From NCBI RefSeq assembly GCF_040273735.1, contig NZ_JBELZM010000009.1, positions 62,001-126,000 of the forward strand: 64,000 nucleotides of DNA, given 5' to 3'. The position numbers and the translations under genes are program-made. The stretch is from Solibacillus sp040273735. GTDB taxonomy: Bacteria > Bacillota > Bacilli > Bacillales_A > Planococcaceae. The notes beneath the pieces were generated by a model. The model saw nothing but the letters and a program-made list of their open reading frames with translations, did no database searches and had not been told where the DNA came from. Positions 18,655 through 27,481 of the stretch are shown one piece after another (the stretch's first letter is position 1; the number at the start of each line of letters is the position of its first letter).

Positions 18655-19203
18655 TTATTCTGCTTCTGGAGTGTTGTCTACATCTGAATCATCTGCGTCT
18701 TCTGCAAGGGCTTCTGCTGTTGAGAAGTTAGCGATGCGTTTAGCACCTACGTACTTTTTACCCCAGTAATATTTGTCGTTAATACTTGTTTTAATAACAC
18801 CCTTGCTTGTAGAAGCATGGATGAATTTTCCTGAACCAATGTAAATCCCTACATGAGAGATGCGTTTGCCTGATGTGTTGAAAAATACTAAATCGCCTGG
18901 CTCAAGGTCGCTTTTTTTAACTTTCGTACCTTGCGTATACATTTCTGAAGATGTGCGATTCAGTGATGTGATGCCTAGTTCTTTAAATACGTGACGTACA
19001 TAGCCTGAGCAGTCAAAGCCTTTTGCTGATGTGCCGCCGTATGAATAGCGAACTCCTAAATATTTCGAAGAAACTTCTTTTAACTCATCAATTGAGTAAG
19101 CTGATTCTGCAGAAGCTTCCTTTTCATTCACCGGTGCGAAGAAAATTACGAAGGCAGCTGCCAAAGTTAGTACGATATTGCGTAATAATTTCAAGTAATC
19201 CAT
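18655..19203 (-). CDS. NlpC/P60 (C40) cell-wall endopeptidase
   Basis: A 182-residue secreted protein: signal peptide (about 1-34, MDYLKLLRNIVLTLAAAFV) and one NlpC/P60 domain. Catalytic Cys is in GFDCSGYVRHVF and His in SHVGIYIGSG, followed by FIHAS. These enzymes cut the gamma-D-Glu-diamino-acid bond of stem peptides. There is no wall-binding repeat; a short acidic tail ends the protein. The frame is open 7 codons upstream, but 19203 has the ribosome site ttggaggaac. It is convergent with secA2-slaP. Confidence 0.9.
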   Translation of the reverse strand: MDYLKLLRNIVLTLAAAFVIFFAPVNEKEASAESAYSIDELKEVSSKYLGVRYSYGGTSAKGFDCSGYVRHVFKELGITSLNRTSSEMYTQGTKVKKSDLEPGDLVFFNTSGKRISHVGIYIGSGKFIHASTSKGVIKTSINDKYYWGKKYVGAKRIANFSTAEALAEDADDSDVDNTPEAE

Positions 19204-19520
19204 CGTGTTCCTCCAACCAATCAATAAATTTTCTGAAAACTTAACTGATATTAGGTTAACACGAGATTATATTTTATAACATTACAGTTGTGTAACAACA
19301 AAGTTACATTTACCCGCTTTTAAATAACTCCAAACATTGCCAAAGAACCTATTTTAATTAGGAATTTTAAACTATTAGCTAAACAATTACCGCTATTAAT
19401 TGTAATATTAACCAAAATTTAAAGTCCGAACTGTAATATTTGTAACATTATCGCGAATTTATGTAATAAAAAAAGAACTAATAAGCAATTTTCAACAACA
19501 CTTATTAGTTCTTTAATATT
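19204..19520. other. intergenic region upstream of the NlpC/P60 gene
   Basis: 317 AT-rich bases. Apart from the terminator of the upstream LysM gene (19472-19514) nothing specific is recognised. The promoter of the NlpC/P60 gene must lie here. Confidence 0.4.
19472..19514 (-). terminator. terminator downstream of the LysM-NlpC gene
   Basis: A perfect 14-bp stem AAAGAACTAATAAG / CTTATTAGTTCTTT with T-rich sequence after it on the minus strand. Confidence 0.85.
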
Positions 19521-20507
19521 TTATTTTAAATTATTCAGGCGTTTATACGCGACAAAGCGCTCAGCCCAATACTTTTCCTGGACATTTGAAATCGTAATAC
19601 CCTTTGAACCGGCATGAATAAATTCATTGTTACCTAAATAGATGCCCATATGTGAAATCGTAGGGATAAATGTATTTTTGAAAAATACTAAATCTCCTGG
19701 TACAGGTTGCGTTACTTTCGTCGTATCTTGTTCGAAATACATGAGACTGCTTTTGCGATCCATTTGGACACCGACAGAATTAAATATGTAGTTTACAAAT
19801 CCGCTACAGTCAAATCCATCTGTTGTTGTTCCGCCATATTTATAAGGAGTTCCTAATACTGCGTTAGCCGCTTGGATAGCTTGTCCATAGAGGCGCTCTG
19901 TTTGTTGCGAAACTTTCCCCGCTAGTGCAACTTCATTCTTTAACTGTTTTTCAATCGCTTCATCAGCTGTCTGATTAAAATTAATTTCAGCTTCCACTGT
20001 TTTGGCAGAAGGAGCTTCAACTGCCAAGTCTTTAGCTGACTGCTGGCTAATTGTCAGCTTTTGACCAACTATAATCGCATCTGATTTCAAATTGTTCAAC
20101 TGTTTAATACTCGCTACCGAGATACTGTACTTTTTAGCGATCTTTGTTAAATTATCACCTTTAATAACGGTATGGGAAACTCCATTTTGCGGGCTTTCGA
20201 CTTTTTCCTCTATAACTGAAACAGCAGTTGTTTTCGTTTTAGATGTTGCCGTTTTAGTTGCTGCTGTCGATTTGCTCACTGTACTTTTTGCTGGCGTAAC
20301 GACCAGTTTTTGTGCAATAAAAATGCGGTCTTGAGATAGTTTGTTCCATTGTTTAAGCTGATTAATCGTCGTGTTGTGGGCCTTTGCAATTTTTGTTAAC
20401 GTATCGCCATGTTTCACCGTATAGGTGGATGCTTGGGCATCTGGTGCGATGAATAGTGCAAGTGAAAACGTTACACCTGTCAGCACTATCTTCCAATTAT
20501 TATTCAA
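19521..20507 (-). CDS. LysM-containing NlpC/P60 endopeptidase
   Basis: A 328-residue secreted wall hydrolase of the LytF/CwlS type: signal peptide (1-26, ending APDAQAS), LysM 1 (about 27-71, YTVKHGDTLTKIAKAH), Ser/Thr/Lys linker, LysM 2 (about 110-154, HTVIKGDNLTKIAKKY), second linker, and a C-terminal NlpC/P60 domain with GFDCSGFVNYIF, ISHMGIYLG and FIHAG. LysM domains bind GlcNAc in peptidoglycan. It is monocistronic with its own terminator and divergent from brnQ. Confidence 0.92.
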   Translation of the reverse strand: MNNNWKIVLTGVTFSLALFIAPDAQASTYTVKHGDTLTKIAKAHNTTINQLKQWNKLSQDRIFIAQKLVVTPAKSTVSKSTAATKTATSKTKTTAVSVIEEKVESPQNGVSHTVIKGDNLTKIAKKYSISVASIKQLNNLKSDAIIVGQKLTISQQSAKDLAVEAPSAKTVEAEINFNQTADEAIEKQLKNEVALAGKVSQQTERLYGQAIQAANAVLGTPYKYGGTTTDGFDCSGFVNYIFNSVGVQMDRKSSLMYFEQDTTKVTQPVPGDLVFFKNTFIPTISHMGIYLGNNEFIHAGSKGITISNVQEKYWAERFVAYKRLNNLK

Positions 20508-20811
20508 TATGAAAACTCCCCCTTTTCCATGAAACTACCTTAACTATATATTACTTAATTTTTAATAGAGGATACAACCCTCTTTTAATGAGAAATTTCT
20601 TTAGATGGTTATACCTTCTTCATATTATTATACTTACATATTAATATGGTGTAATAGAAATTAACTAAGTTTTCATGGTTACTGATTTAGCGCAAATTGA
20701 TTTCTGAAAATATGCTTGTATTTTAATAATTTTATGATAGAATTAGTTTTTGTTAAAAGATTTAAATTTTTAGAAAACTTTGTATTTTCAAATTAAAGGA
20801 GTTAAGTCAAC
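20508..20811. other. divergent promoter region, LysM-NlpC / brnQ
   Basis: 304 very AT-rich bases between divergent starts. I looked for a T-box or other leader before brnQ and saw none. Confidence 0.4.
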
Positions 20812-22131
20812 ATGAATAGCAAGTCAAGTTTTTTCCGTGAGAATATCGCGGTAGGTTTTATGTTATTTGCATTGTTCCTAGGTGCAGGTAATATCATATT
20901 CCCACCACAATTAGGCCAAATGGCTGGGGAAAATATTGTAATATCCATGATCGGATTTTTAATAACAGGAGTCGGGTTGCCTCTATTAGGTATTATTGCC
21001 GTCGCAAAGAATGGCGGAGACTTAGAAATATTGGCTGGCCGCATTAATCCATATTTCGGTATAATTTTCACTTCGATTATTTACTTGTCGATCGGACCAT
21101 TCTTTGCAATTCCGCGTACTGGCGCTGTCTCTTATTCAATCGGTGTAGAGCCGTTTTTAACAGAAGCAATGAAAGGTAGCTGGATTCCATTATTCATTAC
21201 AACACTTATCTTTTTCGGAATCACATTCTACTTAGCATATAACCCGACAAAAATCGTCGACCGTGTCGGAAAAATTTTAACACCTGCTCTTTTAGTCGTT
21301 ATTTGTTTACTTGCGATTAAAGCAGTTATTACTCCGTTAGGTGAACCTGGTGAAGCACAGGGACCATATATTAATAACGCTTTTGGTGAATCGTTCATTC
21401 AAGGATACTTAACGATGGACGTACTCGCATCATTGGTTTTCGGGATTGTTATCGTTCAGTCATTAGTTGCCCGTGGTGTAACTGATCGAGTAAAACAGGT
21501 TAAAATCACAATTTTCGCAGGAATAGTCGCTGCAATTGGTTTAGCATTTGTTTATGTATCATTAGGTTATATCGGGGTAACAAGTACATCGGCAATCGGC
21601 TTCCATGAAGATGGCGGTACAATTATTTCTTTGGCAGCACAGCAACTATATGGACAAGCCGGTAAGATTATTTTATCAGCCGTAATCATTTTAGCTTGTT
21701 TAACAACATCTGTAGGTCTCTTATCTGCAAATGCAACATTTTTCCATAAGATTTTCCCGAAACTTTCTTACCAAGTGTACTTAGTGATTTTTGCACTATT
21801 CAGCTTCGGTGTTTCAAACTTTGGATTATCGGATTTAATCAACCTTTCATTACCTGTTTTAGTTGCAATCTATCCGTTCGCAATCGTGCTTATGGTTTTT
21901 GCACTATTCGGAAATTTATTCAATCATGCACCGAGCGTATATGGTATGGCTTTAATTTTCACAGGGATTGTTGCAATATACGACGGAATCAAACAGGCCG
22001 GCTTCGAAATTGAAGCTTACGATAATTTTTTATCACTCTTCCCGTTTTATGAGCAAGGCATCGCTTGGGTTGTACCATCACTAGTCGGTGGTGTCATCGG
22101 CTACATCATGTATTTAGCAAAACGAAAATAA
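20812..22131 (+). CDS. brnQ: branched-chain amino acid carrier BrnQ
   Basis: A 439-residue membrane protein with about 12 helices. The N terminus reads FFRENIAVGFMLFALFLGAGNIIFPP, a strong BrnQ/LIVCS signature, followed by PRTGAVSYSIGVEPFL and LTTSVGLLSANATFFHKIFP. It is a cation-coupled importer of leucine, isoleucine and valine. Ribosome site aaaggag. It stands alone; a structured repeat-like element and a terminator follow its stop. Confidence 0.93.
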   Translation: MNSKSSFFRENIAVGFMLFALFLGAGNIIFPPQLGQMAGENIVISMIGFLITGVGLPLLGIIAVAKNGGDLEILAGRINPYFGIIFTSIIYLSIGPFFAIPRTGAVSYSIGVEPFLTEAMKGSWIPLFITTLIFFGITFYLAYNPTKIVDRVGKILTPALLVVICLLAIKAVITPLGEPGEAQGPYINNAFGESFIQGYLTMDVLASLVFGIVIVQSLVARGVTDRVKQVKITIFAGIVAAIGLAFVYVSLGYIGVTSTSAIGFHEDGGTIISLAAQQLYGQAGKIILSAVIILACLTTSVGLLSANATFFHKIFPKLSYQVYLVIFALFSFGVSNFGLSDLINLSLPVLVAIYPFAIVLMVFALFGNLFNHAPSVYGMALIFTGIVAIYDGIKQAGFEIEAYDNFLSLFPFYEQGIAWVVPSLVGGVIGYIMYLAKRK

Positions 22132-22144
22132 GTTTATTTACTAT

Positions 22145-22332
22145 CAATTACGCCTCGGCGTAATTGCGTCCAGATTTTTTTGAGTTTACTCAAAAAGGGT
22201 CCTTTAAAAAATCTGTGACATCCGCCAGGGGCTCATCTTCATTCAGTGGGGGGATTGAAACTCTCGCTGAATTGAAAAACAAGCATTCATCATTACCTAC
22301 AGAGGTGAGTGTTTTCAGCTGAATGAAGATAG
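22145..22332 (+). other. structured intergenic element with three nested hairpins
   Basis: Between the brnQ stop and its terminator: a perfect 10-bp palindromic stem CAATTACGCC / GGCGTAATTG (22145-22166); then CAGATTTTTT / AAAAAATCTG enclosing TGAGT / ACTCA; then ATCTTCATTCAG / CTGAATGAAGAT (about 22228-22330) as outer arms of a third fold. No ORF of note. Parts of the sequence recur at 4555-4745. The layout suggests a mobile intergenic repeat or a structured 3' UTR. Confidence 0.6.
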
Positions 22333-22335
22333 AAA

Positions 22336-22371
22336 GGGTAAGTTATAAGTGTAAAAACTTGTAACTTACCC
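22336..22371 (+). terminator. terminator downstream of brnQ
   Basis: A perfect stem GGGTAAGTTA / TAACTTACCC followed by TCTTTTATT. Confidence 0.8.
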
Positions 22372-22512
22372 TCTTTTATTGACTAAAAATAGCTTAAAAT
22401 ATTTTTCCTTGTTACCATAAATTTGGGAAGCTTTCATGATAAAATATGGTAATATCCCTATCATGGCATTACGCAATACATTATAGAAAAATAAATTTAA
22501 TGAGGTGGACTC

Positions 22513-23883
22513 ATGCTAAAAAAACATTTATCAGCAATGCTGTTTTTCATCATGTGCCTGGCTGTCCCTTTGACGGTGCTAGGTGCTCCTTTAGATGAAG
22601 CAAAACAGATTGTTAAGGAAAACTATGTAGGGAATGTTAACGGTGACATCAACCGTGCCACGAGTATCGAGCAATTGGCAGACATGCTTGATCCGTATTC
22701 CGATTACTTTACACCGGAAGAATTCGATGAGTTTTTTAATGGTGTTGAGCTTACTACTGTTGGTATCGGTGTAGTCATTGAAAAGGTAGAAAGCGGTATT
22801 CAAATTTCTGAATTAATCGATGGGGGCAGTGCAAAAAATTCAGGCTTAAAAGTTGGCGATATCATCACAGAGATCGATGGAAAACCGGTTGCAGGGCTGA
22901 CAATCGACCAGGCTTCTTCCCGTATAAAAGGAGCAGCAAATACAACGGTCTCTATCACGATTTCACGTGAAGACGGTACAATTTTAACGAAAAAATTAAC
23001 ACGTAAAGCTTTCTCACTACCTAATGTGGAAACAAAACTTTTATACGGTAATACGGGCTATATTTCATTGAATTCATTTTCAAACGATACAGCAAGCCTC
23101 GTATCAAAAGCCATTCGTGACTTGAAAAATAAAGGGGCAAAATCATTTATTTTCGATTTGCAAAATAATGGAGGCGGGTATGTAACAGCGGCAGAACAGC
23201 TTATCGGTATGTTCCCGAATGCCACCTATGCCTACAAGCTGAAGGAAGCTTCGGGGACATCTATTGTACGTTCGATGAAGCAATCGACAACATTCCCTGA
23301 AAATACGAAAATGCTTGTAAATAGATATAGTGCAAGTTCATCCGAAATGACTGCAGCAGCCCTCGCTGATCAAAAAGCAGTTACGCTTTACGGTGAAACA
23401 ACATATGGTAAAGGTTCTATGCAGGCATTTTTCGAACTTGAAGATGGCAGTTTTCTAAAATTAACAGTAGGTCATTTTTATGGTCCAAAAGGTACGAAAA
23501 TAAATGAAGTTGGGGTTAAACCTCATATTAAAACAACAAGTGAACCTCTCTTTAAAGCACATTACGACACAATCGCTTCAAACTTAAAAAACTATAAAGA
23601 ACTTGCTGCATTAAAGAATGTTCCATTAAACAAAACATTTACGATCAAGTTTTCCGCTAAACTGGCGAAAGAGCTTGCTTCTTCTTCCGTTGAACTAGTC
23701 GAGCTAGGTGCAGATACCGTAAAAACAACGCACAAATTATCGGGTCAACAGCTTGTTGTTACCCCTTCCAAAGAGTTAACAGCAGGCAAGGAATATGCCC
23801 TCATCGTTCATCCTAAAGTGAAAAATGAAAAAGGCAAAAATTTAAAAGCCGGTGTTTATTTACATGTAACAACAAAACAGTAA
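22513..23883 (+). CDS. S41 (CtpA-type) carboxy-terminal processing protease with C-terminal Ig-like domain
   Basis: A 456-residue secreted protein: signal peptide (1-24, ending VLGAP), a short N-terminal helical part, PDZ domain (about 75-165, IGVVIEK to TVSITISRED), S41 core with catalytic Ser in RYSASSSEMTAAA and Lys in TTYGKGSMQAF, and a C-terminal domain from about 370 (TFTIKFSAKL, LTAGKEYALIVHPKVKNEKGK) resembling the SbsA/Big_5 Ig-like fold seen in S-layer proteins. That fusion is unusual for CtpA proteins and suggests action at the cell surface. Ribosome site gaggtgg; shares a terminator with the convergent TetR gene. Confidence 0.88.
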   Translation: MLKKHLSAMLFFIMCLAVPLTVLGAPLDEAKQIVKENYVGNVNGDINRATSIEQLADMLDPYSDYFTPEEFDEFFNGVELTTVGIGVVIEKVESGIQISELIDGGSAKNSGLKVGDIITEIDGKPVAGLTIDQASSRIKGAANTTVSITISREDGTILTKKLTRKAFSLPNVETKLLYGNTGYISLNSFSNDTASLVSKAIRDLKNKGAKSFIFDLQNNGGGYVTAAEQLIGMFPNATYAYKLKEASGTSIVRSMKQSTTFPENTKMLVNRYSASSSEMTAAALADQKAVTLYGETTYGKGSMQAFFELEDGSFLKLTVGHFYGPKGTKINEVGVKPHIKTTSEPLFKAHYDTIASNLKNYKELAALKNVPLNKTFTIKFSAKLAKELASSSVELVELGADTVKTTHKLSGQQLVVTPSKELTAGKEYALIVHPKVKNEKGKNLKAGVYLHVTTKQ

Positions 23884-23888
23884 ACGAA

Positions 23889-23923
23889 AAAGAGACGATT
23901 TGCATTATGGCAATCGTCTCTTT
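23889..23923. terminator. bidirectional terminator, S41 protease / TetR
   Basis: A perfect 12-bp stem AAAGAGACGATT / AATCGTCTCTTT with A and T tracts on both sides, between convergent genes. Confidence 0.85.
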
Positions 23924-23929
23924 TCAATT

Positions 23930-24526
23930 TTATGAATGTACTAAACTTAGCTCCGTTGCAAAATAAATCATGCAAATCTCTTTCGCTAACTGTTCCGGAT
24001 TCGTTTTATTCGTCAGTAAATTTGTCAATGTTAGTCGTTCCACCGAACCAACGAGGCTTTCTGCCAGAATATTAGCATCCACCAGCTTTACAACATTAGA
24101 ATCATTTAGTTGCGTGTTAAGGATATGTATTAATTTAGAAACGAGCATTTCCTTCACTGTAGATGACTGCTCTGCTTCATAAAAACCGATTTTCGTTAAG
24201 TTAGGGTTTTCGATAAAGTAATTGAAAATATGTGTTAAACTTCCCTGAATAAGGTCGATTCCAAATTTCCCGTCATTTATATCATTTGCTGAACTAGAAA
24301 AAATCTCAGTTAATTCATTATGGAACTTCTCGTTTAAATCGTTAAACAATGTTTCTTTGCTTTGAAAATATAAATAAAATGTCGGCTGTGTTAAATCTGC
24401 TGATTTCACAATATCACTGATTTTTGTTTGGTGATAACCAAATGTAGAAAATAGCTCGATTGCTTTTTCCAATAATAATTTTTTACTTTTTTCTCCACAT
24501 GAATTTACACGTCGTCCTCTTGCCAT
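23930..24526 (-). CDS. TetR/AcrR family transcriptional regulator
   Basis: A 198-residue regulator. The N-terminal helix-turn-helix (about 15-60) reads LLEKAIELFSTFGYHQTKISDI with TQPTFYLYFQSKETLF, the canonical TetR pattern; the C-terminal helical domain would bind a ligand and dimerise. Ribosome site ggtggag. No cotranscribed target gene is adjacent, so its regulon cannot be inferred. Confidence 0.9.
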   Translation of the reverse strand: MARGRRVNSCGEKSKKLLLEKAIELFSTFGYHQTKISDIVKSADLTQPTFYLYFQSKETLFNDLNEKFHNELTEIFSSSANDINDGKFGIDLIQGSLTHIFNYFIENPNLTKIGFYEAEQSSTVKEMLVSKLIHILNTQLNDSNVVKLVDANILAESLVGSVERLTLTNLLTNKTNPEQLAKEICMIYFATELSLVHS

Positions 24527-24843
24527 ACTACTTCTCCACCCTTATCTCTATTTTAGATGTTTAGTAATTTATATTAAATTCCAATTATTCCACATATGAT
24601 TATATAGTAAAGCTTTTTTAAAATAAAGTTTTCGCTCATATAACTAATATTTCTTCTTAATAACAGCAACCAATTGACATAACTTAGCAATATTTTAAAT
24701 TACATTATCTATAAATTATCCTGTTATAAGGATAATAGACATAAATGAAAAGAGAAAATTTCTTTTATTAATACTATACTAAAATAGTAAATACTAAAAA
24801 AAGGCATACCCCAATTTCATTGTAGGATACGCGCTTCATCATA
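24527..24843. other. intergenic region upstream of the TetR gene
   Basis: 317 very AT-rich bases between two minus-strand genes. No clear terminator stem after the flippase gene beyond a weak match near 24797-24835. Nothing else recognised. Confidence 0.35.
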
Positions 24844-26361
24844 TTATTTTTTTCTTAAAATCTTTCCTTTTACTTTTCCTGTAACTAGCTGCAGCTCATC
24901 CATTTTGAACGCAAAAAGTATTATTAGATAGCTAATTGATGCAACTATAAATGTAACAATTACATGAACCCATTTCTGATCAATTACAATCCATTGTGCA
25001 ATCGCCCAGTTAATTGCGACAAAAATTAACCCAATAATAACTAGCTTAAATAACTGACCAACATTTTTGTCCAAAAGTTTTAATTGATATTTACTTTGAA
25101 GTACAATTATAAGCAACAGGAAGTTTACGATGGCACTGATCAACGTCCCTAAGGCAACCGCATTTGCTCCCATTTCATCGATTGTTGCCATCACGACCGC
25201 AATATTTACACCGAATACTGTTAAAATACTGAAAATCATCGGTAATACAGAGTTACCCTTCGCATAGTAGAAACGCGTAATGTACGTGTTGGCAGCAAGG
25301 AAGAACATAGTCGTACTGAATACTTGCAGCAATGGCGCTGTAATCGCTGTTGATTCTGCATCAAATTCTTTATATTCAAATATGATGCGTACAACACCTT
25401 CTGCCTGGAAGTAGAAGAACACCGAAACAGGCAACACGAGTAAATATAATAGACGCATCCCGCGAACATATAGCTGTTTTACCGACTCTGTGTCCCCTTC
25501 TCCCTCTTTTTTGCTAAGTAACGGGAAGATTACCGTCGTTACGGCAGTCATTAAAATCGCCTGCGGGAACTGGGACATTTTCGTTGCATAGTTCATCGCC
25601 GATGGAACACCGGCTTCCAGCATATTCGTAAAGAACCGTTGGATTAAAATGTAAAGTTGTGCAGTCGCACCGCCAAGCATAATCGGCAACGCAACTTTCC
25701 ATAGCATTTTCTGATCTTCAGACTGTTTAAAGTTTGGCTTAAAGGACATTTCTTTTACGTTCCGGACTCCGAATACAAGGAACAGGAACATACAAATCGC
25801 CCCGACTAATGCCCCGATTCCCATTCCGATTGGTCCCATTGTGATGGATAATACTACGGATACAAGTAAAAATGAACCATTATAAATAAGCACCGAAAAT
25901 GCTGATAAATGATAACGGCCCTGGACATTTAAAATACCGCTCATCCAAGTCGACAGCACAAGCATAATCGTCGATGGCATCATCCAGTAGTAAAGCGAGC
26001 GCAGTATTTCATACTCTGCCTGACTTTCCACTTGGAAAAATTGCATTAATATCGGATCAGCCAACGCCATAAATAAAATGACAATGAGCGTAATCGAAAC
26101 AACAATCGTTGTAAACGTTCGCTGTATATATTCAGTAATGCTCGATGACGTCTTATGGTAGATAGATATAAAGGCCGTCGTAAATGCTCCGCCAATGACT
26201 AAGTATAAAAAGTTAGGAATTGTATAAGCATTAACAATACTATCTGAATATAAAGTTGTACCAAATTCAATTCCGATATATGTTTCACGAGCAAAGCCGA
26301 CCATACGTGCTAAAATATTTATAACCGCGACGGCTCCTATTATTTTTAAAATTCCTTTCAA
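24844..26361 (-). CDS. MurJ/MVF-family lipid-linked glycan flippase
   Basis: A 505-residue integral membrane protein with about 14 helices. The N terminus AVAVINILARMVGFARETYIG and the PNFLYLVIGGAFTTAFI motif are typical of the MurJ (MviN) branch of the MOP superfamily. It translocates undecaprenyl-linked precursors. Being third after csaB and a glycosyltransferase suggests it may export the repeat unit of the SLH-binding polymer rather than lipid II, but that is inference. It starts 31 bases after the glycosyltransferase stop. Confidence 0.85.
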   Translation of the reverse strand: MKGILKIIGAVAVINILARMVGFARETYIGIEFGTTLYSDSIVNAYTIPNFLYLVIGGAFTTAFISIYHKTSSSITEYIQRTFTTIVVSITLIVILFMALADPILMQFFQVESQAEYEILRSLYYWMMPSTIMLVLSTWMSGILNVQGRYHLSAFSVLIYNGSFLLVSVVLSITMGPIGMGIGALVGAICMFLFLVFGVRNVKEMSFKPNFKQSEDQKMLWKVALPIMLGGATAQLYILIQRFFTNMLEAGVPSAMNYATKMSQFPQAILMTAVTTVIFPLLSKKEGEGDTESVKQLYVRGMRLLYLLVLPVSVFFYFQAEGVVRIIFEYKEFDAESTAITAPLLQVFSTTMFFLAANTYITRFYYAKGNSVLPMIFSILTVFGVNIAVVMATIDEMGANAVALGTLISAIVNFLLLIIVLQSKYQLKLLDKNVGQLFKLVIIGLIFVAINWAIAQWIVIDQKWVHVIVTFIVASISYLIILFAFKMDELQLVTGKVKGKILRKK

Positions 26362-26392
26362 CGCTTATCACATTCCTTTAATTACAATTACT

Positions 26393-27481
26393 TTAATTCG
26401 CGTGTACTGTGTAGAGCTCTTTTAAACGTGCAATAATGTTTTTTGCATCATGCGTATGAAGCAGCTCGGCTACACGCGCATCATTCACTGCAATTCCGTC
26501 TTTCACTGCATTTTCAAGTGCAAGCTGAAGTAAAATCTCATCTTTCGGAGGTACTAATACTCCCGCTCCATCCGCCAGCATATAATGCAGTCCTCCCACG
26601 TCCGATGCAATAACCGGTGTGCCACAGCTCATTGCCTCTAAAGCTACTAATCCCAGTCCTTCAATATAAGATGGCAGTACGAAAACATCTGCCGCCTGGA
26701 AATAACGCGTCAACTCCTGCTGCGGCATCGGTTCGATAAAGTGGATCGCTGTATTGTCCTTAGCCAGCTCTTTTACTTTGCTAGTAAAATTACTATCTTT
26801 AGTCGAACCAACACAATAAAGAGCGGCTTGCTGCGGAAGCGATTCCGTTACTTTATTGAATGCACGCACAAGTTCTGTAACTCCTTTTTCCCGTATGATG
26901 TTGCCTACGAATAAAAAGTTTGTCTTATCAGGATCCATCCCTAACTCTTTGGCACGTTGTTTTTTATCGTCCGCTTCTTTGAAAACTTTACGATCAATCC
27001 CCATGCTCATCACCGAAATTTTATCGTTTTCAACATGGAATGTTGCTTCAATCGTTGCAGCAAGCTCTTCTCCGACTGCAATGACATGATCTGCAGACTG
27101 TAAAATCTTCTCCGTAAACTCCCGGATTTGCCCGCCCTTTTTGGCCATTTTATTAATGTCGCCACCATGTGCTGTCACGATATACGGGATATTGTGACGC
27201 TTTTTTAAATAGTAGCTGAACATTCCGCTCGGAAAAACATAATGGCTATGTGTTAGCGATATATTCCGCTTGTTTGCACGGAATACACGCATAAACTGTT
27301 GTGCCCACTTTAAATATTTCAAAATAACATTTTTCTTTCCTGTTGCGGGATTGGTATTTACCGCGAGCACTGTTTCGATTCCTTCTCGTTCCAATTGCTC
27401 AACCTGATTTTTCACGAAAATGCCGTAAGCTAAATGTTCCTTAGATGGATACATATTGCTAATGACGAATACTTTTTTCAT
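26393..27481 (-). CDS. GT4-type glycosyltransferase
   Basis: A 362-residue GT-B enzyme. The N-terminal domain has SNMYPSKEHLAYGIFVKNQV and YIVTAHGGDINKMA; the C-terminal domain has FVGNIIREKGVTELV and the donor-binding PSYIEGLGLVALEAMSCGTPV motif with both conserved Glu residues. It probably adds a sugar to a cytoplasmic lipid-linked intermediate. Its start codon overlaps the csaB stop in TAATG, showing translational coupling and a shared pathway. Confidence 0.9.
   Translation of the reverse strand: MKKVFVISNMYPSKEHLAYGIFVKNQVEQLEREGIETVLAVNTNPATGKKNVILKYLKWAQQFMRVFRANKRNISLTHSHYVFPSGMFSYYLKKRHNIPYIVTAHGGDINKMAKKGGQIREFTEKILQSADHVIAVGEELAATIEATFHVENDKISVMSMGIDRKVFKEADDKKQRAKELGMDPDKTNFLFVGNIIREKGVTELVRAFNKVTESLPQQAALYCVGSTKDSNFTSKVKELAKDNTAIHFIEPMPQQELTRYFQAADVFVLPSYIEGLGLVALEAMSCGTPVIASDVGGLHYMLADGAGVLVPPKDEILLQLALENAVKDGIAVNDARVAELLHTHDAKNIIARLKELYTVHAN

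Noticed and set aside
20520..20811. T-box or amino-acid riboswitch before brnQ
   Set aside because: No T-box sequence or terminator/antiterminator pair found in the leader.
22412..22452. TTACCATA / TATGGTAA inverted repeat before the S41 gene as an operator
   Set aside because: 8-bp arms 25 bp apart in AT-rich DNA are expected by chance; no regulator linked.
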